DNA of 64,000 nt from Pararge aegeria (lineage: Eukaryota; Arthropoda; Insecta; Lepidoptera; Nymphalidae): NCBI RefSeq assembly GCF_905163445.1, contig NC_053191.1:4960001-5024000 (forward strand), in the 5' to 3' direction. The translations under genes were made by a program, and so were the position numbers. Of this stretch, positions 1 to 10,554 are shown piece after piece (position 1 is the first letter of the stretch; the number at the start of each line of letters is the position of its first letter). The notes under the pieces are model-generated. The model was given only the letters and a program-made list of their open reading frames with translations, did not search any database and was not told where the DNA came from.

Positions 1-100
1 TAGTTTTATCAAATACGAGTTCTTCGAATTTATCGCTGCTAGACCTCCTAACCTCACTATATTTTACCGTAAGGTGGTGAAATTTTGTGCGTTCAAAGTC

Positions 101-305
101 AAAGTCAAATATTTCTTTATTCAAATAGGCACATTACTCGTAGATGTCACTTTTGATGCGTTGATTATATACAAAATGTGTACATAGCAGTGAGTAGTGA
201 TGGCGATAACTACAATCGTAAACTTAATATTAAAGCTACGAGGGTTTCAAACGCGCCCTGGTCTAAGAAGAACACACCCACAACAAACTTAGCCGGGTAA
301 TTTAG
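101..305 (-). mobile_element. LINE 3' end, 5'-truncated copy
   Basis: The stretch matches, on the same strand, the copy at 14418-14730 and, on the opposite strand, the copy at 27611-28215. Shared landmarks are the AAAGTCAAAGTC tract, then TTTATTCAA, 'cttttgatgcgt', 'ctacgagggttt' and 'cttagccggg'. The 27.6-kb copy carries the C-terminal reverse-transcriptase ORF upstream, which shows that the AAAGTC tract is the 3' end. Here only the 3' UTR remains. It lies in what should be an intron of the CRAL-TRIO gene. Confidence 0.7.
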
Positions 306-361
306 ACCCCTTAAGAAATTGTGAAATTGCAACAAGGTTTTCAACCACCTGGCTTCAGAGG

Positions 362-565
362 ATTTTCGAGTACTTCGGTCACATTGCCAGAAGAGATGGA
401 GACAATCTTGAAAAGATAGTGGTCCCTGGTAAAATGGAAGGAAAGAGACCTCGAGGACGTAGCCCGATTCGTTGGTCGGATCAAATCCGCACTGCTCTCG
501 ACACAAAAGTGCATATTGCTTTACACGTTGCTAAAACCCGAGTCAAATGGCACCAAATCGTTTGA
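362..565 (+). pseudogene. C-terminal fragment of an RTE-like non-LTR retrotransposon ORF
   Basis: An open frame without an initiator reads FEYFGHIARRDGDNLEKIV, then KRPRGRSPIRWSDQIR, and ends KWHQIV-stop. The FGHIARR and RPRGRSPxRWSDQ motifs are typical of the C-terminal tail of insect RTE-type endonuclease/reverse-transcriptase proteins. The following 'ggttacgaccctcagcaatg' resembles the usual 3' tail of such elements. Endonuclease and polymerase domains are absent, so this is a 5'-truncated dead copy, probably intronic to the CRAL-TRIO gene. The family assignment is from motif memory, not a search. Confidence 0.7.
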
Positions 566-895
566 AAGGTGTGTAAGTGTGTAAGTGGAAGGGGTTACGA
601 CCCTCAGCAATGAGGAACATGAGAGAAAAGAATTCGTGAAACAAAGTCATGGATAAAAATTCCAATTGGATTACCCGGATAAAAAAATCTTAGTTAGTTT
701 TTATGTTTGAATGCATGTTGTAGACTTGAACTATTGAAAGTCATCGGAAGTGCATGGCAATTCTCATTCATTGTTCAAATCGGTTGAGCCATTTTTGAAA
801 GACGAACGCCATGTAATTGTTATCTAAAAATGAGATAGTATAAAATAAGAATACCAAAGGACAGATAGAATTCTAAACTTAATTCTTTGTTACAG

Positions 896-1255
896 AACGC
901 TCACCCATGTCGTCTGAAGAAGATACATGTGGTCCAGACGGTGTCCTTTATCAATCAAGTTATGTGTCTCGTCAAACCGCTCATACACTCCAATCTCCTC
1001 AACTTGCTGAACTTCTCTTCAGAGGGTCCCGCCTCCGTGGTAGACGTAGAGTGCCTGCCCGAAGATTACGGCGGTCCTCAGCCATCCGTCAAACAGCTAC
1101 ACGAAGAACAACGCAAAGTTATGGAGGAGGACTATAGAGATTGGCTAATAGAGTCAGAGATATTCAAAGTCGATGAGAAGAAACGGATTAAGAAGCCGAG
1201 CAAGGGCATGTTCGCAAGTTTTACTAGCAGTTTTAAAAGCTTGGACATTGACTGA
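896..1255 (+). CDS. CRAL-TRIO (SEC14-like) lipid-transfer protein, terminal coding exon
   Basis: This is the last exon of a gene that begins left of the window. It follows the acceptor 'tttgttacag' ending at 895 and reads in phase 0 for 119 residues to TGA at 1253-1255. It starts NAHPCRLKKIHVVQ, followed by the hydrophobic FINQVMCLVKPLI segment, and carries CLPEDYGG near the middle. A charged helical tail (EEQRKVMEEDYRDWLIESEIF) and a basic KKRIKKPSKG stretch follow. The layout 'NAhPxRLKxIHvv ... LPxeYGG' is the second half of the CRAL-TRIO domain of the alpha-tocopherol-transfer-protein/clavesin class, which binds small hydrophobic ligands and moves them between membranes. The ligand cannot be told. 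The N-terminal CRAL-TRIO-N part lies outside the window. Confidence 0.85.
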   Translation, partial: NAHPCRLKKIHVVQTVSFINQVMCLVKPLIHSNLLNLLNFSSEGPASVVDVECLPEDYGGPQPSVKQLHEEQRKVMEEDYRDWLIESEIFKVDEKKRIKKPSKGMFASFTSSFKSLDID

Positions 1256-4200
1256 TCTTTTATAGCCCACTTTTTAGGTAAGTGCACACGGTGACAAAGC
1301 GACAACAACGGATTGCATTGCAAATGGTTTGGTTCGCACTGCATGAAATTCAGTTGGTTCATACAAATGCACTTACGCCCGAAGTTAGTATTAATCTCAT
1401 CCAAAATTTTCAGATGGCAGTATTGCTATCCTTATCAACCGGCAAGAGTACGAGAAGTACTCAAAAATTAAATAAGACATGTGAAGATTTTGGATTAAGT
1501 TGATTATTAATTTCGGGGGTAAGATGGCTAGGATAGTTTTGCAATTCAATACGCTTTGTGCCAATCTGTCGCCATGTGCGCTCAACATTAAAACGCGATT
1601 TTTACGCTCGCAATAGTAGTCGGTTTAGAGTATCGAAACACTGTTACTTCAATGCAAAATGTACCTAATGATACTCGTTTTTGAGATACTAATTCTGTAA
1701 TCGTGATCTTCATTTTGCCAAAAGCGCGACTTTGAACTTTAATACAATGTTCCTAAGTTCCATTTTACTCTGACGTTACAAAATCGTTTCTATACTCCAA
1801 AACGACTACAATTGCAAGCGTATTAGTCTCGTATTAAAAGGGACTGGAGTCTAAACTACTTGTAAATATACTTGTTATATATAAAATTAATAGAATTGTT
1901 AATGGTTTGGTGTTAACCTATTTTTGGTAGAAACACATTGGCAACACGAAAAAACACAGCGCAAAGTTTTATTATTTCTAATTATTTGAAAATAGAAGAG
2001 ACATTTTTGTTATTTCGGACAGTTGCTAACCGGTCGTAATAGGCACACGAAGTGAGAGCAGTCACAGCATTATATCGAAACGTACCGTCGCGCGTCGCGT
2101 CTTGTCGTACTTGGTGTTGGATATATGTTTCTACCAATCTTCACTTTGGTCATTAGTTATTCTTATTTTAAACAGCAACAATTCGGACTGGTTTTCAAAA
2201 AAAACCGGAGATGATTCCAGTAGTGCGCACAGAGTTGAAATTTACATCATCATCAACTAACTATTCACGTCCCACAACTGGTCATATGACTCTACCCTAA
2301 TAGAAGAGACGGATTGAGAGCTCTGATTTACTCAGCTCAGCTCACATTGTAAGCAGACTTTATCAATTATTATGATCAAATTTTAGTGATGCGATACGCG
2401 TATTTTGTTAAACGCAAATCGATAAACTAAACTAATTTTGTAGGTTTAACGTTATAGAAATCCTGTTCACATTCTTCTTAGTGGAAAAATATAGCATTTT
2501 TTTTTTTTACTTTTCAGTTTAATGTAGAGGTTTGGCTACAACAGAATTGAGATGCTAATTATATTCTTTTTACATTGTTGCAAGACCTTTACAGTAAATA
2601 GTGTTTTTAGAATTGACTGTGTATTAAAAGTTATAAAATGACTACTGATAAATATAGGTATTATTGAATTTAGAATCTTTGAAAGTTTTGTCAACCAGGG
2701 CTTTTTAACTCTTTTGCGCAAACTGGATAACCTCGTTCTGGATAGATTAATTTGCTAATTGTTATGTAAATTATTTCGATATAGATATAGTCGCAATTGC
2801 TCAAGTTTACATATTATGTAAATAGATATTTGTGATGTTACATATCATGTAAATATATTTTAATTAGTACTATTGTTCATTCTAAAATATTTTTAGGGTA
2901 GTGACATAATTCGATAAACTTATTGTATATTATTGAATTTCTGAAGCACATAATGGACATATTTTAGTAAAACTTATAAAAAAATTATCGAATTAGTTTA
3001 CTCTTATAATTATAAGTGCTGAACTACCTGCCCAATAAAAATAAAATTGAACAGGACCTATTCGAGAGCATCTACTATACAATAAAAAAAATCATACGAC
3101 GGCAAAGAAATCGCTGTAGGTACATAAAACCGCACTTATGAAAACTCCGCCTTTCTTACGCCAGACTTCTAGTCTGTCGAACATTTTCTTGTGCGCATTA
3201 AGTTTATAGAAACTTACAACTGCCTCACATGTGCTAGATTATTTTCATTATTTTAATTATAGGCCAACTAGTGGGTTTAGTCCGCTTAGAGTATGAGAGG
3301 ACTCTGATAGGAGAGAGATATAAAGATATTCCACCCATCACGCTGCTCTGCATACTCGTAAATTAATCACCATTGGATTTAATAACTGTCCAAAACATAA
3401 AAACAGCAAAGAAAGTTTTTGTGGGAAAAAAAGGAACACGGAGGCTTAGACATTTGCAGTATAATGAACCTTATTGTTTTACGTTAAAGTATATTCTGGT
3501 TTGCTTCGTGTAAAAGGCTTTGATTTAACGGACATCACGGACGCAAACCACAACGTTGTATCGATAATCGAGTCGGCTCGTTCCGCTATCGACGTGTGGT
3601 TGACACGAGCCTTAGAGGAAAGAATATTGTACTCAAGTAGAGCGAGCTTTTATTTAGTTTTATGTAAATGTTCATTATACGTGGTTACTGGTTATTGTTT
3701 AGATATCTATCACTTCGTGAAAGATTACTGTTGAATTGCACTCCATTTATATTCTACTTTTCTTTATCTCAATAAATAGATTTACGTCCAAGTTAAAAAA
3801 TATCAATATTATACAAAATCCTTAGATAAAGGATTGAATTTAGTTTTGTTATCCTTATACTTATTTACTCATTGTTATATTAGATAGATAATTAATTTCG
3901 GGCGTTACTAGTTGTAGATTCTTTCTTGCTTAAAAGCGCTCTCTCCAAAACAGTCAAGAATATTTGGGAGAGAAAACTAAAGAAATTTTTTGTAAACACT
4001 TAAGTTATGAAAGAATAACGTTCTTGCACAAAATGATGTATCCAGATGCGCTTTCATCTTTAAGTGAAGTGAGGATTTAGCAAACTTTAAGCTACTGAAA
4101 ATTAACTGACCAATAAGTATATGAATTTATCGCAATGAAGTACTTTTGTCTAGAGTGTGCATTATGTATGCGTCTTGGCTTTGCACATAAGTATGCGCTA

Positions 4201-5500
4201 GACAATTTTAGCCATTCTTCGTTTACAGATTATACCTAAGGCACTCCCTATGTTTATTCCTCTGAGCCGCCGTACAAGTCATACAAGCCGTAGCTTCTAA
4301 GATGCAATCGAGAACATCGATCGCGTCGTCGTTGCGTCGGTCGTATTTCGAAATATAGGCCCTGTTATTCACTAAAGGCTTGATGGTATTACTTCTTGAT
4401 ATTTTTTTTTATGAAGCTCTAGTCCTTTTAACCACTGTATTAAGAATATCTCTAATGTTTTTCAAAAACTTGTAGCTTGCTTGACATCAAAAAAAAAAAA
4501 AAAAATTTAAAGAGTGGATTTATTCAAGTTCATTTATCGAGAAATAATTTACAAGGAGACAAAACCGTGAGAAAAATATCGTATGTAGGGATGTATATAT
4601 AATTATCATCGCAATACCGATTTTTTTTTGATGATATTAAATATTGTAATTATCGGTTATTTTGTCAAAATTGAAAACAATCCGTGTTTGAAAAAACACT
4701 TCTTGTAATACTATGATTTAAAGGGAAAATAATATCTTAAATATTTTATGAAAGCCAGTTTTAAGTAACACATGGATGTAACATTACTCTAAAATGCATT
4801 ATATTGGAATTCGCATTAAATGTATAAAATCATAAGACGCATCCGAAATTCCATCAATGTAAAATTTAAGTGTTGTACGTGTATATTAGGCCCACAGGCT
4901 ATTTGGCAGACTCGATAAGAAATTTGGCAAGCGTATAGTCTGCGATACATTCGACTAAGTTGTATGGCAGTACAGTTATATTACATTAGTGGGATTTTGG
5001 AGAAATGTTATTTAGGAAACGCCGAACGACGACTTTATGCTTAGTCTTTAATTGGCCTGTTATTATAAGTACCTACCTAAAGTCAAGTATTCATTAGGTC
5101 TTTGGATTTTTTTAAAGCAACTAATGAACATGTTATAAAGCTTTAATTTTTAGGACGTTTTTTTGTATTAGTAATATATATATTTTAATAATATATATAT
5201 TTTATAGTGAAGTTTTATATCTTAGCATAAATAAATATACCTAGTTGTTATTGTACAATTGTTCGATATTTTTTATAATAGTTATATGGAGTTCAGGGTG
5301 GTTATAGTTTAGATTAAATTTCATATGATGTTACCACAATTACTTTAAATTAATTTCAAAGTTAATATTATTTGGTGCGTTTATACGGAGCAAATGATAA
5401 TATAATTACTTTTTAATATATGTAAGGTACCTAGTTATATTCATCGGTAATAGCTGAGCTGTATAATGATTTCTGTATTAAAATAAATTGATAGGTGTAC
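1256..5500. other. Intergenic AT-rich DNA without a recognised gene
   Basis: The start holds the 3' UTR and downstream flank of the CRAL-TRIO gene; no clear polyadenylation site stands out close to the stop. The rest is anonymous AT-rich sequence with poly-A/T runs near 2500 and 4490 and an AT-repeat near 5175-5205. A short open frame at 3474-3734 has no family signature and no convincing splice sites. Confidence 0.6.
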
Positions 5501-5502
5501 AA

Positions 5503-5562
5503 GTAGTGCTGTAATTTTTGACAGTCCTTTCGGAACAAGGTTAGCACTACTTTTCATTTGTC
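5503..5562. repeat. Palindromic MITE-like hairpin, copy 1
   Basis: 'GTAGTGCTGT' near 5506 and 'AGCACTAC' near 5544 face each other around a short loop. A related hairpin sits about 315 bp downstream with the same 'acaagtagtgctgt' lead-in and a 'tgtcaattta/aag' exit. This suggests two copies of a tiny inverted-repeat element. No coding capacity. Confidence 0.5.
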
Positions 5563-5818
5563 AATTTAGTTTTAATATGAGATTTTGAAATAACCGAATC
5601 GGCCCTACAGTCTTATAATAAACCCCATGACCCTGAGTCTCAATCTGCGACATTTATGTCCGAACAATATGTAACGTAACTCATTCTAGTATTACAAACT
5701 TTTATCCAAGTCTCCGTTACTTACTAATTGTAAGCTTTTTTCGTTCGTCAATTAGTGAAAATATACCTTGAGCCGATTCCGTTGTACCAAATCTTAGCTT
5801 AAACTAAATTTGCTGATC

Positions 5819-5880
5819 TACAAGTAGTGCTGTCCTTTTCACTGTGTGTCTCTTAGAAAAGGATAGCACTTGTCAATTAA
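5819..5880. repeat. Palindromic MITE-like hairpin, copy 2
   Basis: 'AGTGCTGTCCTTTTC' pairs with 'AAAAGGATAGCACT' around a GTGTCTC-type loop. It shares its left edge 'acaagtagtgctgt' and right edge 'tgtcaatt' with the 5.5-kb copy but differs in the middle of the stem. Confidence 0.5.
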
Positions 5881-6390
5881 GTTTACAGATTCGTTTGTGT
5901 TAGAATTGGCATTGTAGTTAGTGTTGTACTTCCAAAGAAGCAATAAATAGTATAAAACGTATTATTAAAAGCTATATTCAATATTTTTAATTACTCAACA
6001 GATTAAACCAACCTAAAGTAAATACAAATAAAATAGAAACTGTTTTTGCTACATTTTCGTATCGGGCTGCATATACTAATGATCAAAGATGATAAAGTGT
6101 AAACTTTTACGTAACAATATCTTGTGCGCAGTTAAGATTTCAATGCAACAGAGAGTCGGGGCCCGGATATCCATTGAATATAACGCATATGGCTACATAC
6201 TTTTTAATATCAGTATTTGTAATACATTTATTTTTGTACATAAATAAATTCAATATTTCATCTTAGAAACTTATTATTTCTACTTCCGACCAAGATTCTC
6301 AATTTATGGCGGTTACGCACCGAGTATTCAATACCTACACTACTATAATATTTCCTAAGGTTTCCGTACCAATTTTCATAGTTATAATTG
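5881..6390. other. Anonymous AT-rich spacer
   Basis: I see no gene, RNA or repeat that I can name in this stretch. Confidence 0.5.
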
Positions 6391-6432
6391 ACAGACCAAG
6401 CCGATGGCCCGCCTGATGGTAAGTGGAGAGCT
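6391..6432 (-). repeat. End fragment of an interspersed repeat
   Basis: 'gatggcccgcctgatggtaa' is the reverse complement of the right end of the repeat at 23935-24175 ('ggtggcccatctgcttg'). Only this terminal piece is recognisable here. Confidence 0.45.
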
Positions 6433-6453
6433 ATTGCATATAACTATAAATTT

Positions 6454-7110
6454 GACGGCCGATTGGCGCAGTTGGCAACGACCCTGCTTTCTGAGTCCAA
6501 GGCCGTGGGTTCGATTCCCTACTGGAAAATATTTGTGTGATGAGCACGAATATTTTTTTTGTGTCTGGTTGTTTATATGTATATTGCTATCTATTGATGT
6601 ATATTATCTATATATATAAAAGAGAAAGTTTGTGGGTATGTTCCGTATAGGCTCCGAAACGGCTAGACCGATTTCAATGAAACTTTCAGGGAATGTCCAG
6701 ATTGACCTGGCGAGTAATCCTGTAGTTTGGTGACGATCGGACTACTCCTATTTTTGAACTGTCAAACTGTCAAATACAGCTTTTATTTACTATGATGATA
6801 TTCTTTTGTTGGGTGTAGATAATGATCTTCACCCACTCGAGAAGATAATAGAAGAGAATGAATACGGAGAGAAATAAATGATTGAATATATATTGAGACT
6901 TAAATTAAAAATTTAATTATGTTAGTTTATTATTTAAATAAAATGAAGCAAAATTTAGCCCGGCGAAGCAGGCTGGGTACGCTAGTTATTCATATAAATA
7001 TTCATCAGTAATAATTAGTGTAATCTTAGTACACATAACACAAGCTACGCTTACTTTGGGGCTAGGTGGCGACGTGTGTATTGTCGTAGTATATTTATTA
7101 TTCATTTATA
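6454..7110 (+). mobile_element. tRNA-derived SINE (family A) split by a Helitron
   Basis: The head at 6454-6530 has a polymerase-III promoter layout: 'tggcgcagttgg' as A box and 'gggttcgattcc' as B box, the T-arm of a tRNA. The body (TGTGATGAGCACGAATATT, TGTCTGGTTGTTTATATG) and the tail (CTTAGTACACATAACACAAG, GCTACGCTTACTTTGGGGC) match full copies at 9500-9740 and 13380-13625 (both - strand) and a 3' fragment at 15170-15300. In this copy the body is interrupted at about 6606 by a 380-bp Helitron and resumes at about 6987. Confidence 0.75.
6607..6986 (+). mobile_element. Non-autonomous Helitron, nested in the SINE
   Basis: The element starts TCTATATATATAAAAGAG and ends with a GC hairpin (AGCCCG-gcgaag-CAGGCT, one mismatch) followed about 8 bp later by CTAGT. 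A TC start, 3' hairpin, CTRR end and insertion at an AT dinucleotide are the hallmarks of Helitrons. A second copy of the same 380-bp length lies at 23391-23770. No Rep/helicase coding sequence is present, so it depends on a helper. The exact borders are uncertain by up to 3 bp because TTA occurs at both junctions. Confidence 0.75.
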
Positions 7111-7114
7111 TATC

Positions 7115-7732
7115 TATATAAACGGAGTTACACTTTGCAGGGTACGCGAGGAACACGTCCAACAAAATGGCGCCCTGTGGCCATAAACCTTAGGCGTAGC
7201 ATGCATGAAATTACACCGGCGCCCACGCCCTTAAGACTGGAACACAGCAATGCATCTTGGCAGCAGATAATATAACTATGGAGGTTGTACTTCCGGTTGA
7301 GCGCTGTCAATAAACCTGTACCACTTCTTCTTCTTCTTCTCTCTGGGCAGTTTCCGCACGTAAGCGCTTCGCTTGTTGTGCGTAGAAATTTTCCGCTGTT
7401 GCTCGCTACTCCAGCCATCCAAGCTCATTCCAGAATCCCAGCATCCTGGAGTTGCTGAGGACTTCTGGGATAGTGGCTAGTGATCCTAGGTAGATCTCGC
7501 TTTGCTCTGTCACGCCCGTGCACTCCAGCATCACGTGCGTAGGTGTTTCATCTGCCTCCATGCATGCTCTGCAAAGAGGGCTGTCGGTGACACCTACAAT
7601 GGAAAGATGTCCTCTACCACTATTGAATTGTAAAAATGTAGCTTCGTGGCGTGGTGGTATACATGAATAAAACATCTTGTTCCGCCCGTCTTTCGCGCCT
7701 TCATATTTTGGGGTCTTGACGAAATTTGTCAT
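7115..7732 (-). pseudogene. LINE remnant: RNase H / C-terminal end plus 3' UTR
   Basis: Read from 7732 downwards, the frame ending at 7406 contains GRGHLSIVGVTDSPLCRACM, then ADETPTHVMLECTGV. This is the zinc-knuckle-like CxxC...H...C signature (CRACMEADETPTHVMLEC) following the RNase H domain of R1/jockey-type non-LTR retrotransposons. The rest, to about 7115, is its 3' UTR, which is recognisably similar to 33430-33640. The reverse transcriptase and endonuclease are missing, so it is a 5'-truncated copy. Confidence 0.7.
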
Positions 7733-7941
7733 AGATATTTATTATGAAAAATAAACTATTTATTTAAAAAAAACCTTCCACGATACGGAACCCTCGTTGC
7801 GCGAATCTAACTTGCAATAAGTGGGTTTTATTGAAGGGTTTATAAAACGAGTGATAACGAACGAAATCATATCACAGTGTTTAATTAAATCCAATATAGT
7901 TTGAGTTGCACAGTACATATATCGTTGAGAAACCATTGAAA

Positions 7942-8316
7942 ATGATACTTCCGAATTATTTATCGGACTTCTCAGCAACGGTTATAATCTTAGTGCAGTA
8001 CAATTGTATTAAAAGCTGTGGAGAATTTTTAATGAAACTAGTGACAAATGTTATGTGTAGAGTTAACAAAAAACGTCCTGAAAATGAACAAATCTCCGAC
8101 ATAAATACGGAATTTCAGCTTACATCGGTTTGTGTACAAATTGATGACCTTATAGAAAACAAAACTCCGAATCCAACTGAAGATTTCATCATACGAATAA
8201 ATAAAGATCGTATTCCCAATATGGAAGTAGATATTGTCAATGCTGAAAAGAAAATTGGGTTCGTTGACGACGTTGTCCATTTTATAAATGAAAAAGAACA
8301 TTATGAGGTGAGTTAG
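7942..8316 (+). CDS. Hypothetical ORF or single exon, function unknown
   Basis: An ATG at 7942 opens 124 codons to TAG at 8314-8316. The product would begin MILPNYLSDFSATVIILVQY, mildly hydrophobic, followed by a polar, charged second half. Just before the stop the sequence reads GAG|GTGAGT at 8305-8313, a very good splice donor, so this could be a coding exon ending at 8307 in phase 0 rather than a complete gene. I recognise no domain. The AT-rich codon use is no different from the flanks, so chance is a real alternative. Confidence 0.25.
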   Translation: MILPNYLSDFSATVIILVQYNCIKSCGEFLMKLVTNVMCRVNKKRPENEQISDINTEFQLTSVCVQIDDLIENKTPNPTEDFIIRINKDRIPNMEVDIVNAEKKIGFVDDVVHFINEKEHYEVS

Positions 8317-8696
8317 ATTAACAAAGTGTTAAATAAATTTTATACATTTAGTGCGTAGAGTTAAAAAGACAATGAAGAAGAAGCAGAGATTAAAGCTACG
8401 GTGTGAATATAAATGTAGCGTACACTGCAAGCTAAAACTCTAAAGGAATCTTTTAAATTGTAAAATGTTTAAGTTGGAAGTAAGTACCGCTGAGTTTCTT
8501 CTAAGCTTCTTCACGGTAGAGTCTAATAGACATTTTTGACGTTTCAAAAGAGTAAAATTTTTTGAAATTTTCTAAAAACGAAAATCCTTTAAGTACTACA
8601 TAAATAATATTGAAAGTTGGAATTGTACATACAAAGCTTAAGTTCAATTTGTTATAATAAAAGTTCCGTGTTTCCATTTTTTTGTTCTAAGCAATA

Positions 8697-9015
8697 TCAC
8701 GCACTGCCTCGTTGGTTTAGTGGTTAGCATGATCGATTCAATAACAAGGTCCTAGGTTCGAAACGAAGTTCATATATTTTTAGGTATTGAGTTTTTCAGT
8801 CTAGATATTTTAAGAAGTTAACAGCCCCGAGTAAGGAAATTGGCGATGTCAACTCGGAGTTGACAGTTAAGCCATTGGCCCCGGTTATTATTACATTTTA
8901 TGATAGTTTTAATAACCGGGGGCAAAGAAACCCCACCTACCCATATTCATGCTGAGTGGCGGGTCGATGCCTTAATGCCCTTTCCTTATGAGGGAGTAGA
9001 GATTATATCAACTCT
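8697..9015 (+). mobile_element. tRNA-derived SINE (family C)
   Basis: 'gttggtttagtggttagcat' and 'aggtcctaggttcgaa' look like the A and B boxes of a tRNA-type pol III promoter. A 200-bp tRNA-unrelated body follows, with an inverted pair 'ccccggttatta' / 'taataaccggggg' at about 8880-8925 and the end 'ccttatgagggagtagaga'. A second, diverged copy lies at 22225-22380. It lacks a canonical cloverleaf, so it is not a functional tRNA gene. Confidence 0.6.
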
Positions 9016-9499
9016 TTTTAAACGAATAAATATAAAACGAGCCAATCAATAGAAATTATTAAGAGATGCCATCGGAAAAAAGAAATTCCCAGTCATCGTT
9101 CCGATGCAGCGGTGTTTTATCAAAAGTTGAAATATCTCCGATCTGTGTATAGGTTGCTGAACTCCAGAGGTGTCAAGTGGATCAGCAATGGGGGTAACGT
9201 TCGAACCACTCATTATAAGGGGATGCATTTGCGTGCTAAGACTTTTAGCTTGCACCTACCTTCATTATTACCCGGTTATTTTGAAACTTTCTTCGGCAGT
9301 GAGTATTGAGTTTATTTGTGCATCGTTTTAAGTCATAAATTAAAGTTCTTTGAGAAGTAGGTGTTAAGAATCACGAATGCAATGCCATAAATTGGTTAGT
9401 TATGACGAAAAATGGTTATTTATTTGCGAAATATTTTCAAAATGAACTTGTAGTATATAACCTCTATTTGATGGGATTATATATATATATATATATAAA

Positions 9500-9740
9500 T
9501 ATATCACGTCAATAGACGCATCGCCATCTAGTCCCAAAGTACGAGTAGCTTGTGTTATGGGCACTAAGATAGCTGGATGAATATTTTTTCTATGAATAAA
9601 ATACACATAAATACTTATAATATGACAGACAGAACATTCATGTTCATCACACAAGCATTTTCTAGTTGTGGGAATCGAACCCACGGCCTTGGACTCAGAA
9701 AGCAGGGTCGCTGCCCACTGCGCCACTCGGCTGTCATTAA
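9500..9740 (-). mobile_element. tRNA-derived SINE (family A), near full length
   Basis: Reverse-strand copy of the 6454-7110 element without an insertion. The B box reads 'gggttcgattcccacaact' on the - strand near 9660-9690, and the tRNA-like head ends near 9737. The 3' end borders an (AT)n run at about 9480-9498. A short open frame inside it is a by-product of the repeat. Confidence 0.75.
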
Positions 9741-10019
9741 AAAGACTAATGTTATTATGGACTCGCTCTGGGAGTTCGGAACCAAAACTACGAATGATGT
9801 TATCACCATCATCTCACTTACATGTAAAAATTATGATTGTCTGCATCAATAGTGCTTTCTGTGGGCCTATTTGAATAAGGAAAAATTTAAGTTTGTTACG
9901 GTATTTCGTGGCCACGACAGAAGTACTCGTAGTTCGAGAAATATAGAAAGAATTAAAAATTCAAAAATAGTTATCTACCTGTAGCAGTTATGTATTATGA
10001 GGGGGTGTTCGTTTAATAG

Positions 10020-10554
10020 TATTAGTGTGCCCGTTAGTGGTGGAGCAGGGTGAGCGGCGGCCGTGGTCCATTGAAGAGGCGGCGGCATCAGCGCGGCGGC
10101 GCAGACTGCGTGACGTCACGCGGCGCCGCGCCTCGCGCATGCTCCTGTGTATCGAGCGGCATGTGCCACTCGCTGCTGGCCCACTGCTCCGCCCGACCGA
10201 TTCACACATTTTTATTTTTCTTCCGAACGTAGCTCCGCGATATTCCGATTTTAACAGAAAAGCACTCTATCGAGTCTAAGCCCTAGGCGAGAATCGCGCG
10301 TGACGAGTGCCAGCCGCGCGGTTCGCCCAGTTGACTCCGACCGAATCCAAAATGGCAGGACGGATTGGTCTCCGGATCCGTGCGCCAGGCCGCCTTTGAC
10401 CGAGCAGTTTTGATCGCGGACAGTATGTGCCTCGTTATATAAATGTTACGCAAGTTCGGGACGGGGGCCGCGTGGAGGTGCATCCGTTACAGCCTGTAAC
10501 ATCGACCGTGCAGTGAACCTTGGAGCCCATGTAACGCACTCGAGGACTCTTACC
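10020..10554 (+). promoter_or_regulatory. CpG-rich island: candidate promoter and untranslated first exon (possibly Rbp)
   Basis: About 500 bp stand out from the AT-rich surroundings by high GC and many CpGs. A perfect cAMP-response element TGACGTCA lies at 10111-10118 and TATATAAA at 10436-10443. About 110 bp further on is a strong donor, TTACC|GTGAGTACG, with the exon end at 10554. The next + strand coding exon is Rbp exon 1 at 33085, whose ATG is 3 bp after the acceptor, as expected if the 5' UTR comes from a distant upstream exon. That this island serves Rbp is inference; it might serve another transcript. Confidence 0.5.

Noticed and set aside
3474..3734. 86-codon open frame with a polar, codon-like middle (ITDANHNVVSIIESARSAID)
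   Set aside because: Starts from a non-ATG codon, an in-frame TGA lies 3 codons upstream, no convincing acceptor in frame, and no family recognised.
6404..6619. tRNA-like sequence with perfect B box that could be taken for a tRNA gene
   Set aside because: No complete cloverleaf, and the same head plus a long tail recurs at 9.5 and 13.4 kb; it is a SINE.
8697..8765. Possible tRNA gene
   Set aside because: Acceptor stem does not pair and the sequence runs into a repeated body; SINE family C.
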